Origin: Candidatus Kapaibacterium sp. | GTDB lineage: Bacteria > Bacteroidota > Ignavibacteria > Kapaibacteriales > NICIL-2 | DNA length: 62,298 nucleotides | NCBI GenBank assembly: GCA_026003495.1 | Contig: BPHK01000001.1 | Span: forward strand, 1,769,703 to 1,832,000 | Direction: 5' to 3' | Made by a program: the position numbers and the translations under genes | Part shown: piece by piece, positions 42,692-52,078 of the stretch | Numbering within the stretch: the first letter of the stretch is position 1 | Layout of the letters: the number at the start of each line of letters is the position of its first letter | The notes under the pieces: model-generated | The model's input: only the letters and a program-made list of their open reading frames with translations | What the model was told of the DNA's origin: nothing | Database searches by the model: none

Positions 42692-44296
42692 TTAGAGTGC
42701 AGCAGTGACCTTCAGTACATCGCGCACTTCCGGCTCGACGTAGCTGGCGAACTGTTCGAAGTTTTGTTCGAAAAGCCCGACCAAGTAGCGTGCTTTGTCG
42801 TCGTATGCGTTGGGATCTGCCCAGGTATTGCGAGGATTGAGGATGTCACTGGGGACACCATCGCATGTCGTTGGAATGGAGAGCCCGAAGAATGGCTCGG
42901 TGACAAACTCGACGCCCTCGAGCTTACCGTTCAACGCCGCGTGCAGGAGCGCTCGAGTGTAGGCAATTTTCATCCGACTTCCGACGCCGTAGGGTCCTCC
43001 GCTCCAACCAGTGTTGACAAGCCAAACCGTCGCGTTGTGCTTGAGCATCCGCTCACGGAGCATGTTCGCATAGACCGATGGATGATGCACCATAAATGGC
43101 GCGCCGAAGCAGGTTGAAAACGTTGCCGAAGGCTCTTTGACGCCCGCTTCCGTACCGGCAACGCGCGCTGTGTAGCCCGATAGGAAATGGTACATCGCCT
43201 GCTCGGGTGTCAGTCGCGCAATCGGTGGCATGACGCCGAAGGAATCGCAAGTGAGGAAGAAAATGTTCGTCGGATGGCCAGCACGGTTTTCGGGTACGAT
43301 GTTCGGGAGAAAATCCCGTTTATACGATGCTCGCGTATTCTCGGTGATGCTTTGATCGGCAAGGTCAATGCGACGCGTCTCGGGGTCATAGACGACGTTT
43401 TCGAGGATTGTACCGAACGTTCGCGTCATTTGATAGATCAGTGGCTCTGCTTGGGGACTTAGGTTGATGACTTTGGCATAGCAACCGCCTTCGAAGTTGA
43501 AAATGCCATCGTCGCTCCATCCATGTTCATCGTCCCCAATGAGAGGGCGTTCGGGGTCGGTTGAAAGCGTCGTCTTCCCCGTACCGGAAAGTCCGAAAAA
43601 GAGCGCAACATCACCTTTTTCACCAACGTTCGCCGAACAATGCATCGGGAAGACACCCCGCAATGGAAGCACATAGTTCAGTATGGTAAAGACTGATTTC
43701 TTGATTTCCCCACCGTAGTGGGTACCGCCGATGAGCACCATACGCTGCTCGAAGCTGAGCAGAATGAATTTGTGCGACGCTGTCCGGTCAATTTCCGGCT
43801 GTGCGTGAAAGTTGGGAACGTGGATGATGGTAAAATCTGGTTTGAACGCTTCGAGTTCATCGTCGGCAAGCTCGATGAACATGTTCTTTGCAAAGAGACT
43901 ATGCCAGGCATGCTCGGTGATGACACGGACACCATAGCGATACCGCTCGTCGGCGCCAACCCAGCAGTCGTGGACGTACACGTCACGCCCTTGGAGGTAT
44001 GCAAAGACGCGGTGTTTGATTTGCTCGAATGCCTCAGGCGGAAAGGGACGGTTGACCTTACCCCACCAGACGTGTTCTTTGGTCGAAGGCTCTTCGACGA
44101 GGAATTTATCGTTTGCACTCCGCCCCGTGTTCGGTGCTGTCATGCAGAGTAACGCACCGTGCTCGGAAATCTCAGCTTCCCCAAGGATCACGGCGTGCTC
44201 ATAGAGCTCTGCTACTGAGCAGTTGCGATTGATTTCGCCCAAACCGACAAGCCCCACATTGGCAAGCTCGGATCGAAGCGCTTCAGTGGCAATCAT
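42692..44296 (-). CDS. pckA: Phosphoenolpyruvate carboxykinase (ATP)
   Basis: This 534-residue enzyme makes PEP from oxaloacetate and ATP, the entry to gluconeogenesis. Seen: the P-loop [20 protein letters not shown], the metal site [40 protein letters not shown], and [14 protein letters not shown]. Start choice: ATG 44296 gives the usual length, while ATG 44329 lies only three bases from the -7 element at 44332-44339 and would precede the expected transcription start. It is divergent from the IPP isomerase gene. Confidence 0.95.
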   Translation of the reverse strand: MIATEALRSELANVGLVGLGEINRNCSVAELYEHAVILGEAEISEHGALLCMTAPNTGRSANDKFLVEEPSTKEHVWWGKVNRPFPPEAFEQIKHRVFAYLQGRDVYVHDCWVGADERYRYGVRVITEHAWHSLFAKNMFIELADDELEAFKPDFTIIHVPNFHAQPEIDRTASHKFILLSFEQRMVLIGGTHYGGEIKKSVFTILNYVLPLRGVFPMHCSANVGEKGDVALFFGLSGTGKTTLSTDPERPLIGDDEHGWSDDGIFNFEGGCYAKVINLSPQAEPLIYQMTRTFGTILENVVYDPETRRIDLADQSITENTRASYKRDFLPNIVPENRAGHPTNIFFLTCDSFGVMPPIARLTPEQAMYHFLSGYTARVAGTEAGVKEPSATFSTCFGAPFMVHHPSVYANMLRERMLKHNATVWLVNTGWSGGPYGVGSRMKIAYTRALLHAALNGKLEGVEFVTEPFFGLSIPTTCDGVPSDILNPRNTWADPNAYDDKARYLVGLFEQNFEQFASYVEPEVRDVLKVTAAL

Positions 44297-44331
44297 GCCG
44301 AAAAGTCGAGAAAGTGAAACACAACGCATTA

Positions 44332-44339
44332 CAAACTTA
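44332..44339 (-). promoter_or_regulatory. Bacteroidetes-type -7 element before pckA
   Basis: The minus strand reads TAAGTTTG, an exact TAnnTTTG match. With a start point about seven bases downstream the leader is about 30 bases to ATG 44296. It lies four bases from the opposite-strand element of fni, so the two promoters overlap. Confidence 0.5.
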
Positions 44340-44342
44340 CAG

Positions 44343-44350
44343 CATATTTG
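44343..44350 (+). promoter_or_regulatory. Possible -7 element (one mismatch) before fni
   Basis: CATATTTG, one base off TAnnTTTG, lies 25 bases before the ATG of the IPP isomerase gene, back to back with the pckA element. Confidence 0.35.
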
Positions 44351-44374
44351 CACCGTACAACCATTGCATCAACG

Positions 44375-45436
44375 ATGCCTGCATCGAATCAACCATCAAC
44401 GCGAAAGGAAGAGCACGTCCGGCTCTGTACGGAGGAAGACGTCCGTTACCGCACGAAGACAACCGGATTGGAGCGTTACGACTTCGACTACGTTGCGCTG
44501 CCGGAGCTCGATTTCGAGGAGGTCACGCCGCAGACGACGTTCCTTGGACACACGCTTCGACTTCCGCTTATCGTCTCCTGCATGACCGGTGGCTACCACG
44601 GCGCAACCGCTATCAATGCTGCACTTGCGCGCCTGTGTCAACGGTGGCAGCTGGCAATGGGTCTTGGCTCGATGCGCTCTCTCTTGGAAAGCCACCAGCA
44701 GCTCGAAAGCTTCCGTATCGCCCGTGACCAGGCACCCACGATCCCGATCATTGCCAACATCGGCGCATCCCAACTTACGCGGGATGTTCAAGCTGGGGAT
44801 CTCGAATCGCTAATAGACCTTGTCGGAGCAGACGCGCTCACAATCCATCTCAATCCACTGCAAGAGCTGTTACAGCCCGAAGGCACACCCCACTTCCGCG
44901 GCGTTCTCGCAGCAATCGAGCAGCTTGTATCCGTACTGCCAGTACCGATCATCGTCAAGGAAGTTGGAGCGGGCATTTCCGGTCGGGTTGCCGAGTTGCT
45001 CCTTGGCGCTGGCGTTCGATATGTTGATGTAGCCGGAGCAGGCGGTACGAGCTGGGCAGGCGTTGAACTCAAACGCGCAACACCCGATGTTGACAGTAAC
45101 CCTCTTGCAGAGCTCTGGGACTGCGGGATACCGACTGCCGACTGCATCGTCGAGGTTGCAGCGTTGCGATCGAGCTACGATTTTACGCTGATTGCCTCAG
45201 GCGGCATAGCAAGCGGATTCGATGCAGCAAAAGCAATCGCGCTCGGTGCAGATCTTGTCGGTGTGGCACGTCCGCTGTTGCAAGTCTATCAAGATGGCGG
45301 TGAAGAAGCGCTCGAACGGTACATTGCCAATTGGGAACTCCAACTCCGCGCAGCTCTGTTCGTCAACGGCGCCCGAACTGTATCCGACCTTCGGAGGGTG
45401 CGGTTGCGCCCCCGTTCGCCCAATCACAACCGATAA
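44375..45436 (+). CDS. fni: Type 2 isopentenyl-diphosphate delta-isomerase
   Basis: This 353-residue FMN enzyme interconverts IPP and DMAPP. Seen: the basic N-terminus RKEEHVRLC, KTTGLERYDF, the FMN-binding LPLIVSCMTGGYHGA, LGSMRSLLE, KEVGAGISGRVAELLLGAG, DVAGAGGTSWAGVE and IASGGIASGFDAAKAIALGA. The next gene, a polyprenyl synthase, starts five bases later, so the pair supplies isoprenoid precursors and chains. ATG 44375 was chosen because it follows the promoter-like element. Confidence 0.94.
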   Translation: MPASNQPSTRKEEHVRLCTEEDVRYRTKTTGLERYDFDYVALPELDFEEVTPQTTFLGHTLRLPLIVSCMTGGYHGATAINAALARLCQRWQLAMGLGSMRSLLESHQQLESFRIARDQAPTIPIIANIGASQLTRDVQAGDLESLIDLVGADALTIHLNPLQELLQPEGTPHFRGVLAAIEQLVSVLPVPIIVKEVGAGISGRVAELLLGAGVRYVDVAGAGGTSWAGVELKRATPDVDSNPLAELWDCGIPTADCIVEVAALRSSYDFTLIASGGIASGFDAAKAIALGADLVGVARPLLQVYQDGGEEALERYIANWELQLRAALFVNGARTVSDLRRVRLRPRSPNHNR

Positions 45437-45441
45437 TCTCG

Positions 45442-46416
45442 ATGGAACATCACTACCGCAATACGATTGAGCAAGCAATTGCAAGAGCACTCGACCGTAC
45501 CGAATTGCCTCCGATCCTCGATGAGCCTGTCCGCTACGCGCTTGCCAGTGGCGGCAAACGTCTTCGGCCATTGATTACTCTCTTGGCTGCTGAAGCCTGT
45601 GGGAGTTCGTCTGCCGATGCTGCGCCAGTTGCTGCTGCGATCGAAATTCTCCACAACTTTACGCTCATCCACGACGACATCATGGATCGCTCGCCACTGC
45701 GACGCGGCCGACCAACAGTTTATCGAGCCTGGGACGATGCAACGGCAATTCTCGCAGGGGATACGATGATGGGTATTGCCTACCGATTGCTCACCGAGCA
45801 TTACCCTGCGGAGGTCTGCCAGCACCTTGTGGCGGAGTGCTCTTCAGCATTTGTAGAAGTGTGCATCGGCCAAGCCGAGGATATTGCATTCCGCACAATG
45901 CCATCGGTAACGATGGATGACTACCTCCGCATGATCGGACGCAAGACCGCTCGGCTCTTTGCGACTGCAGCAGTTGCAGGGGGAATTGTCGCTCGAGCGT
46001 CGCACGATGTGCTCGCTGCACTCCGCACCTATGGTACAGCACTCGGCATGGCATTCCAAATCCGAGACGATGTGCTCGATCTCTTTGGTTCCCCAGAGTT
46101 CGGCAAAGAGCTTGGGCAAGATCTGCGCGAAGGGAAGAAGACCTTCCCCACCTTGAGCGCTGCTGCCCATGCAACTGATCCCAATGATCTCGCCGCATTT
46201 GCAGCGTACTTCGCTGGCACTCCACCAACGGACAGCGAAGAAATCACGCAAATGAGAGAACGGTGCCGTCGGCTTGGTGCGCTCGAACATGCCGAGTCGC
46301 TCATCGCTCACTATCTCTCCACTGCAAACGCCGCGTTAGAATCGCACTTGCCACCAACTTCTGCACGTGATAGACTCTGCGCTCTGGCACATGCAACGCG
46401 CAATCGGCACCTGTAG
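45442..46416 (+). CDS. Polyprenyl diphosphate synthase
   Basis: This 324-residue trans-prenyltransferase adds IPP units to allylic diphosphates. Seen: the FARM motif LIHDDIMDRSPLRRGRPTV, the second Asp-rich motif FQIRDDVLDLF, ASGGKRLRPL, and LREGKKTFP. The position before FARM (AIEILHNFTLIHDDIMD) lacks a bulky pair of aromatics, suggesting a medium or long product such as the side chain of menaquinone; the exact length cannot be told. It is coupled to fni. A hairpin lies 27 bases after the stop. Confidence 0.9.
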   Translation: MEHHYRNTIEQAIARALDRTELPPILDEPVRYALASGGKRLRPLITLLAAEACGSSSADAAPVAAAIEILHNFTLIHDDIMDRSPLRRGRPTVYRAWDDATAILAGDTMMGIAYRLLTEHYPAEVCQHLVAECSSAFVEVCIGQAEDIAFRTMPSVTMDDYLRMIGRKTARLFATAAVAGGIVARASHDVLAALRTYGTALGMAFQIRDDVLDLFGSPEFGKELGQDLREGKKTFPTLSAAAHATDPNDLAAFAAYFAGTPPTDSEEITQMRERCRRLGALEHAESLIAHYLSTANAALESHLPPTSARDRLCALAHATRNRHL

Positions 46417-46443
46417 CGCCATTCCAGTAGGTTCCATACACAG

Positions 46444-46472
46444 GCGGCACAATGCGAAGTGCATTGTGCCGC
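46444..46472. terminator. Bidirectional terminator-like hairpin
   Basis: A perfect 12-bp stem GCGGCACAATGC/GCATTGTGCCGC with loop GAAGT lies between the convergent polyprenyl synthase and sigma factor genes. There is no T tract on either side, so efficient intrinsic termination is uncertain. Confidence 0.5.
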
Positions 46473-46500
46473 ACGCTAACGCTATCGCTCGAGAAGGGGC

Positions 46501-47106
46501 TTAGGACTCAATTTCCGTTTCGAGGTTTTCGATGTCGTCGGGCTGCTCTTCGCGGTTGTTGAGCATGTCGTAGAGATAGCCGAGCTTTTTCCGCAGGTGC
46601 AGAACGGCATACCGCTTCCGCGCAAGAAGCGTATTGATATTGACGCCGGTTGCTTCGCTCATCTCTCGGAAGGAGACGCCTTCGAACTCATTTTTTTCGA
46701 AGACTTCGCGCTGTTCAGGCGGAAGCTCGGCAAGCCCTTTTTGAACTTCCTCCCAAATCGTCTTCCGAAGGAGTTCTGTGTCGGGCGAGTAGCTTTCGTC
46801 GGCGATGAAGTTCTCGAACGACTCGACCCCCTCATCCACCTGAGAAGGCGTGAGCATGTCCGAGAACGCATCGGTCTTTTTCTTTCGATACGAGTCAATG
46901 ATGCGGTTACGCACAGCAGTGAATACCCACGACGCGACGTTTTCGATTGGTTTGTCCACCGTCTGCGCTGCAGCAAGAACATTCGCGAACACATCGTGGA
47001 GGATGTCTTCGGCTTCTTCTTGCGTCTTGACCCGCTGTCGGATAAAGCCAAGTAGCTTTTTCCGATCGGTGCGGTAGAGTTGTTCGAGTTGCTTGGTCAG
47101 GTCCAT
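46501..47106 (-). CDS. RNA polymerase sigma factor, ECF-like
   Basis: This 201-residue sigma factor shows region 2 (FIRQRVKTQEEAEDILHDVF, VASWVFTAVRNRIIDSYRKK) and region 4 (LAELPPEQREVFEKNEFEGV, SFREMSEATGVNINTLLARK). A C-terminal tail is rich in Glu and Asp (EEQPDDIENLETEIES). ATG 47106 has a good site, AAGGAG, eight bases upstream. The frame remains open upstream with another ATG at 47244 (MARRRVIETEVVQRPNGDTW), which would add a 46-residue basic N-terminus; this is not favoured. No anti-sigma gene is adjacent. Confidence 0.88.
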   Translation of the reverse strand: MDLTKQLEQLYRTDRKKLLGFIRQRVKTQEEAEDILHDVFANVLAAAQTVDKPIENVASWVFTAVRNRIIDSYRKKKTDAFSDMLTPSQVDEGVESFENFIADESYSPDTELLRKTIWEEVQKGLAELPPEQREVFEKNEFEGVSFREMSEATGVNINTLLARKRYAVLHLRKKLGYLYDMLNNREEQPDDIENLETEIES

Positions 47107-47364
47107 TGCTGGCTCCTTTCGATCAAATGTGGCACTTCCGTAGATGCGCTCTCGCGAGCGCGAAATGGTCACCGTTTGGTCATGCCACGTATCTCCATTG
47201 GGTCGTTGAACAACTTCAGTTTCAATAACACGCCTGCGCGCCATTTTGTTTCGTGGGGTCGTTGAATTCCTGAGATGGCCAGAAGATTCTGTGCCAGAAA
47301 ACCATTGCCACGCGAAGTCAGACAATTAGACGCATCCAAACGCCATGCGTTGACAATAGCGATG

Positions 47365-49035
47365 TCACTTCGGCACTGTGAGCATTGGGATTTGGATACC
47401 AAAGCGCTCAGCATTCGCCCGCGCGCGCTCGTACCCGGCATCTGCATGGCGCAGGATACCAGTCAGTGGATCATAGGTCAGAACTCGTTCGAGTCGGCGT
47501 GCAGCGTCGGGTGTACCATCGGCAACGATGACCATACCGGCATGAAGTGAAAGGCCAATTCCCACCCCACCACCATGATGGAACGACACCCACGTCGCAC
47601 CGCCAATCGCATTGAGTGCGAAGTTGAAGTACACCCAATCGGCAATTGCATCCGATCCATCGAGCATGGCTTCTGTCTCGCGGTATGGCGAAGCAACCGA
47701 GCCGCAATCAAGGTGATCGCGGCCGATGACAATCGGGGCTTTGACCTGTCCGCTTCGGACAAGGTCATTGAAGAGCAACCCTGCTTTTGCACGTTCGCCA
47801 TAGCCAAGCCAGCATATCCGTGCAGGCAGCCCCTGGTAGCGGATGTGCGACTGTGCGCTCCGAATCCAGCGGTGGAGGTGCTCGTCGTGTGGGAACAGGT
47901 CCATAATCGCTTCGTCGGTGACGCGAATATCCTCCGGATCGCCGCTGAGGGCAACCCAACGGAACGGACCCCGCCCATCACAGAATTGCGGACGAATGAA
48001 CTCTGGCACGAATCCGGGAATATCGAAGGCATGCTCGACATTGCCGTAGTCGCGTGCAATGCCGCGAATGTTGTTCCCGTAATCGAAGACAACTGCCCCC
48101 CGATCCTTGAATGCCAACATCGCACGCACATGCTCGGCGATCGAGGTATATGCACGACGCAAGTACTCTGCTGGATCGCTCCGACGGAGTTGATCGGCTT
48201 CCGCTTTTGTCAAGCCGGCAGGGTAGTACCCATTGAGCGGATCGTGTGCTGCAGTCTGATCAGTGACAACATCGGGTGTGACTCCACGGCGGACAAGCTC
48301 AGGATGAATTTCTGCTGCGTTGCCGACAAGTCCGATCGAAATCGGCTGCCCTGCAGCTCTATGCTCCATCAAAAGTGTCAACGCCTGGTCGAGGTCGTAC
48401 ATCTTGTGTTGGCAATACCCATCTCGGATGCGACGGTCAATGCGTTCTTCGTCAATTTCCACACAGAGGATCGCTGCTTCGGCGATCGTGGCTGCCAAGG
48501 GCTGAGCGCCACCCATTCCGCCCATCCCTGCAGTCAGGACAAACCGCCCACGGAGCGTCCCACCGAAGTGCTTGCGCCCGCACTCGGCAAATGTTTCGTA
48601 GGTACCCTGGACAATCCCTTGCGTGCCGATATAAATCCAGCTGCCAGCAGTCATCTGCCCATACATCGTCAAGCCCAGCGCCTCCAGTCGCCGGAATTCA
48701 TCCCACGTTGCCCATTTCGGCACCAGATTCGCGTTGGCGATGATTACTCGCGGCGCATCGGGATACGTTCGAACCACACCGACCGGTTTGCCGGATTGAA
48801 CCAAGAGCGTTTCGTCTTCGTCCATCGAGCGAAGCGTCGCGCAGATTGCCTCGAAGCACTCCCAGTTACGTGCAGCTTTACCACTGCCACCGTATACGAC
48901 AAGCTCGGCAGGACGCTCAGCATTCTCCGGATCGAGATTGTTCTGGATCATCCGGTAGGCTGCTTCGAGCTGCCAATTTTTGCAGTGCAGCGTTGTGCCT
49001 CGCGGTGCGCGAATTGTACGCTCCATTACCGTCAT
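47365..49035 (-). CDS. hutU: Urocanate hydratase
   Basis: This 556-residue NAD-dependent enzyme hydrates urocanate to imidazolonepropionate in histidine breakdown. Seen: [70 protein letters not shown], and the conserved Cys region [20 protein letters not shown]. The length matches the family. ATG 49035 overlaps the DUF971 stop (ATGA), so the two genes are coupled; ATG 49026 is the alternative. A histidine ammonia-lyase-like gene begins 13 kb away at the right edge. Confidence 0.96.
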   Translation of the reverse strand: MTVMERTIRAPRGTTLHCKNWQLEAAYRMIQNNLDPENAERPAELVVYGGSGKAARNWECFEAICATLRSMDEDETLLVQSGKPVGVVRTYPDAPRVIIANANLVPKWATWDEFRRLEALGLTMYGQMTAGSWIYIGTQGIVQGTYETFAECGRKHFGGTLRGRFVLTAGMGGMGGAQPLAATIAEAAILCVEIDEERIDRRIRDGYCQHKMYDLDQALTLLMEHRAAGQPISIGLVGNAAEIHPELVRRGVTPDVVTDQTAAHDPLNGYYPAGLTKAEADQLRRSDPAEYLRRAYTSIAEHVRAMLAFKDRGAVVFDYGNNIRGIARDYGNVEHAFDIPGFVPEFIRPQFCDGRGPFRWVALSGDPEDIRVTDEAIMDLFPHDEHLHRWIRSAQSHIRYQGLPARICWLGYGERAKAGLLFNDLVRSGQVKAPIVIGRDHLDCGSVASPYRETEAMLDGSDAIADWVYFNFALNAIGGATWVSFHHGGGVGIGLSLHAGMVIVADGTPDAARRLERVLTYDPLTGILRHADAGYERARANAERFGIQIPMLTVPK

Positions 49036-49385
49036 TGCTCGTTCTTCCGCGTTGATGTATCGGACTCCGTCATGTTTTCTGCAATGTGCCGCAAAAGATT
49101 CCAGGGGTAAATTCCAGTGTCGTGGCCATCGGCCCACTGAGCACGAACGCCGTAGTTACCGACCGGCTCAAGTGCAACGAGCTCGTTCATGCCAGGCGCA
49201 AATTGAACAAGTGGCACTAGCACCGCTGTTCCAAACACCTGCTCACCCTTGCAGTACGCGCATGGGCAGTTGCGGCGCAGTACCTCCAGGGGAATTACGG
49301 CGTTCAATCCATCACCCCAGACAATACGGAGCGTGGCAGCATCGAGCCGTTCAATACGCGTCGGGCGGTCGAAGGTTGTCGCCAT
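49032..49385 (-). CDS. DUF971 (GBBH-like N-terminal domain) protein
   Basis: This 117-residue protein consists of one DUF971 domain, the small zinc-binding fold found at the N-terminus of gamma-butyrobetaine hydroxylase. Seen: [20 protein letters not shown], the Cys pair CPCAYCKGE, and [19 protein letters not shown] with the family's H-x-x-G-x-Y. Stand-alone members are often near iron-sulfur or NAD-related genes, but no role is proven. It is co-translated with hutU through a four-base overlap and divergent from yjbQ. Confidence 0.88.
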   Translation of the reverse strand: MATTFDRPTRIERLDAATLRIVWGDGLNAVIPLEVLRRNCPCAYCKGEQVFGTAVLVPLVQFAPGMNELVALEPVGNYGVRAQWADGHDTGIYPWNLLRHIAENMTESDTSTRKNEQ

Positions 49386-49439
49386 AGTGCAGTGTTACAA
49401 AAATCGTAAATTCCAGTGCAATTTGCACCGACATTTGCG

Positions 49440-49868
49440 ATGAGTATCATTCAACGTATCGTTGTGCTCGGGCCATTTCCGCGTGGCGTGCATTGCATCA
49501 CAAAGACAATTACCGAGCAACTCCCAGAGCTGCACCAAGTCGACTACGGTATCGCGCACCTTTTTCTGCAGCATACCAGCGCCGCACTGACTCTTGGAGA
49601 GAACACCGATCCAGACGTCCGAGCTGATCTCGGTGAACATCTCGAGCGGCTTGTGCCGGACGACGTACGCCTGTACCGCCACAGCATCGAAGGTGCCGAT
49701 GATGCATCCTCGCATATCAAGAGCGTCCTCGTTGGTGTAAGCCTTTCGATCCCGATTCGCAATGGCGCGCTGGCGCTTGGTCGGTGGCAGGGCATCTACC
49801 TGTGCGAATTCCGGGAGCGCGCTGGCAAACGCTCAATCGTGGTAACGATCCTTGGCAAAAGTCAATGA
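49440..49868 (+). CDS. yjbQ: YjbQ/UPF0047 family protein
   Basis: This 142-residue protein matches the YjbQ family, which has weak thiamine-phosphate synthase activity and otherwise unknown function. Seen: IVVLGPFPRGVHCITKTIT, GIAHLFLQHTSAALTLGENT (family signature HTSA-x-L-x-x-x-E), and YRHSIEGADDASSHIKS. ATG 49440 gives the standard N-terminus; the TGA at its end overlaps the comF start (ATGA). Confidence 0.9.
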   Translation: MSIIQRIVVLGPFPRGVHCITKTITEQLPELHQVDYGIAHLFLQHTSAALTLGENTDPDVRADLGEHLERLVPDDVRLYRHSIEGADDASSHIKSVLVGVSLSIPIRNGALALGRWQGIYLCEFRERAGKRSIVVTILGKSQ

Positions 49869-50602
49869 CTGCGCTCGGCACTATCGTGCGTTTTATCGAG
49901 CAGATTAGCAAGTGCCTGCTCGATTTTGCTGTACCGTGGCGATGCATGCTCTGCGGAGCAGTCTTACCCCCCACCACGCAGTGGCACTACCTCTGCCGGC
50001 AATGTTTCGATAGTCTTCATCCAGCACCTTCGCCGCAACAGTTACTGGCCATTGCCCTGGAGCACAGCGGCGATCTCGACGATTGCCCGCTGTCGTTGGT
50101 CATAGCACGCTGGAGTGCAGATCCGCGGCAGGCAGGACTCTTCCGCTTGATCTACGCACTCAAGTACTACGGCTACTGGCAAGTTGGCGTCGAATTGGGC
50201 ATCGAGCTCGGAGCAGCAGTACAGTTGGTTGCACCCACGCGGTACGACGCGATCGTTCCGGTCCCAATCCATCCTGCCCGGCGGCGTGAACGTGGCTACA
50301 ACCAAGCCGATGCCATCGCTGAAGGAGTGCGGCGCGTCCTCCGGATTCCAGTATTATCCGATGCCATCCGCCGAACCCGCTACACGCAAAGCCAAACGAC
50401 GCTCTCTGCAAGAGAACGCCGCACCAATACCGAAGGAGCATTCGGTCAAGGCTCGCAGGCAGCCCGGCTGCAAGGCGCTACAATTTTGCTGGTTGATGAC
50501 GTCTTCACCACCGGCTCGACTCTCCGGAGCGTCGCTACTTGTGCGCTGGAGCTTGGAGCCGCACGTACCGACGCCGCAACGCTCGTTGCAGCACGGCAAT
50601 AA
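49865..50602 (+). CDS. comF: ComF family phosphoribosyltransferase-like protein
   Basis: This 245-residue protein has an N-terminal zinc-finger-like part (CMLCGAVLPPTTQWHYLCRQ) and a C-terminal PRTase fold with the PRPP loop TILLVDDVFTTGSTL. The middle motif VPVPIHPARRRERGYNQAD is typical of ComF/GntX. ComF proteins act in DNA uptake in naturally competent bacteria; the biochemical role is unresolved. The start overlaps the yjbQ stop by four bases, and pepP follows 24 bases later. Confidence 0.9.
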   Translation: MTALGTIVRFIEQISKCLLDFAVPWRCMLCGAVLPPTTQWHYLCRQCFDSLHPAPSPQQLLAIALEHSGDLDDCPLSLVIARWSADPRQAGLFRLIYALKYYGYWQVGVELGIELGAAVQLVAPTRYDAIVPVPIHPARRRERGYNQADAIAEGVRRVLRIPVLSDAIRRTRYTQSQTTLSARERRTNTEGAFGQGSQAARLQGATILLVDDVFTTGSTLRSVATCALELGAARTDAATLVAARQ

Positions 50603-50626
50603 CCAACAACGCGCGGACCATTACTG

Positions 50627-52027
50627 ATGAAATTCCACATCGCAGTTGTTCTTGCTCTCCTTCTCCTGGGCCAGGCTAGCGCTCAGCTGCTGCCGTATGA
50701 GCGATATGAAAGCGATGGTATTCCACCCCACGTTTACCGAGAACGTCGCCAACAGCTCATAGCATCGCACACCGACCGTGCGGCAATCCTCCTCCTGAGC
50801 GCCGACGCGCGTAACCGCCAGAACGATGTTGACTACGAATACCGTCAGAACTCGAACCTTCTCTACTTGACTGGCTGCACTGAGCCACGCTGCGCATTGC
50901 TGCTGGTTCCAGGAGGATTTACCTGGAACGACACCCACTCGACTGAGCTATTCTTCATCGAACCACGCGACCCCGATCGCGAAACGTGGACTGGCATTCG
51001 TATGGGTCCGACCGAAGCCGAGCGTGTGCTCGGGCTACGGCCAGCGCTCGAGTATTCCGCGTTGAAAGAAGTGCTCGACTCCCTCCTACGCCATCGCGAC
51101 ACACTCTACATTGCCTCGGGACTGCCGACACCATCGGTAGAGCTTCCAATCGCCGGTACACGCATCAAGGTAGAGCAACTACTTCGCAATTGGCTTCACG
51201 AGCGTTTTCCGGGTTTGATCCTTCGGACGTCGCTTCGGACGCTCGCTGCAATGCGCGAAGTCAAAGACGCTCATGAGCTGCGGCTCCTCCAGAAAGCAAT
51301 TGACATCACACTCGATGCGTTCGAGGCAACCATGCGCAATGCCAAGCCTGGCATGGCAGAATATGAACTCGAAGCCATCATGGAATATCACTTCCGCCGG
51401 GCTGGTGCAGAAGATGTTGGCTATCCGAGCATCGTTGGTAGCGGCACCAATAGCTGCATCCTCCACTACCAGACCAACCGCCGCACCACACGCACAGGCG
51501 ACCTTGTCCTTGCCGACTGCGGTGCTGAGTACCGCGGCTACACCGCAGATATAACGCGGACATTCCCGATTAGTGGTCGTTTCTCGCCTGAGCAGCGGCA
51601 GCTCTACCTTCTCGTCCTCGAAGCGCAGGATTCTGCAATTGCCAGTGCAACCGTTGGTGCTCCATTCCGCGCGACCCATCGCGCCGCCGAATCAGTCATC
51701 GCACGTGGGCTGATGGAGCTTGGAATCATCGAATCCCCAAAAGAGGTTCGTCGGTACTTCATGCATGGCACATCGCACTACCTGGGACTCGACGTCCACG
51801 ATGCTGGCACCTATGGCCCACTCCGCGCCGGAACAGTTATCACCGTCGAACCAGGGATCTACATTCCACCGGGCAGTCCCTGCGATCCAAAGTGGTGGAA
51901 TATCGGCATCCGCATCGAAGACGACATCCTCATCACCGACAGCGGACCGGTGAATCTCTCGGCACGGCTTCCACGACATCCTGACGCAATCGAGGCATTG
52001 ATGCACGCAAGCCCAGCAGCGCGGTGA
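50627..52027 (+). CDS. pepP: Exported Xaa-Pro aminopeptidase (M24B)
   Basis: This 466-residue metallopeptidase removes N-terminal residues before proline. Signal peptide: MKFHIAVVLALLLLGQASAQ, so it acts outside the cytoplasm. An AMP_N domain (about 25-160) precedes the pita-bread fold with metal ligands in VLADCGAEYRGYTADITRTF (two Asp), HGTSHYLGLDVHDAGTYG (His), ITVEPGIYIP (Glu) and NIGIRIEDDILIT (Glu). All ligands are present. It is third in the yjbQ-comF-pepP run. Confidence 0.93.
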   Translation: MKFHIAVVLALLLLGQASAQLLPYERYESDGIPPHVYRERRQQLIASHTDRAAILLLSADARNRQNDVDYEYRQNSNLLYLTGCTEPRCALLLVPGGFTWNDTHSTELFFIEPRDPDRETWTGIRMGPTEAERVLGLRPALEYSALKEVLDSLLRHRDTLYIASGLPTPSVELPIAGTRIKVEQLLRNWLHERFPGLILRTSLRTLAAMREVKDAHELRLLQKAIDITLDAFEATMRNAKPGMAEYELEAIMEYHFRRAGAEDVGYPSIVGSGTNSCILHYQTNRRTTRTGDLVLADCGAEYRGYTADITRTFPISGRFSPEQRQLYLLVLEAQDSAIASATVGAPFRATHRAAESVIARGLMELGIIESPKEVRRYFMHGTSHYLGLDVHDAGTYGPLRAGTVITVEPGIYIPPGSPCDPKWWNIGIRIEDDILITDSGPVNLSARLPRHPDAIEALMHASPAAR

Positions 52028-52078
52028 TAGATCTGTCTTCTCAAGATGGGCAACGTGCATCTGCAGGCATACACACGG

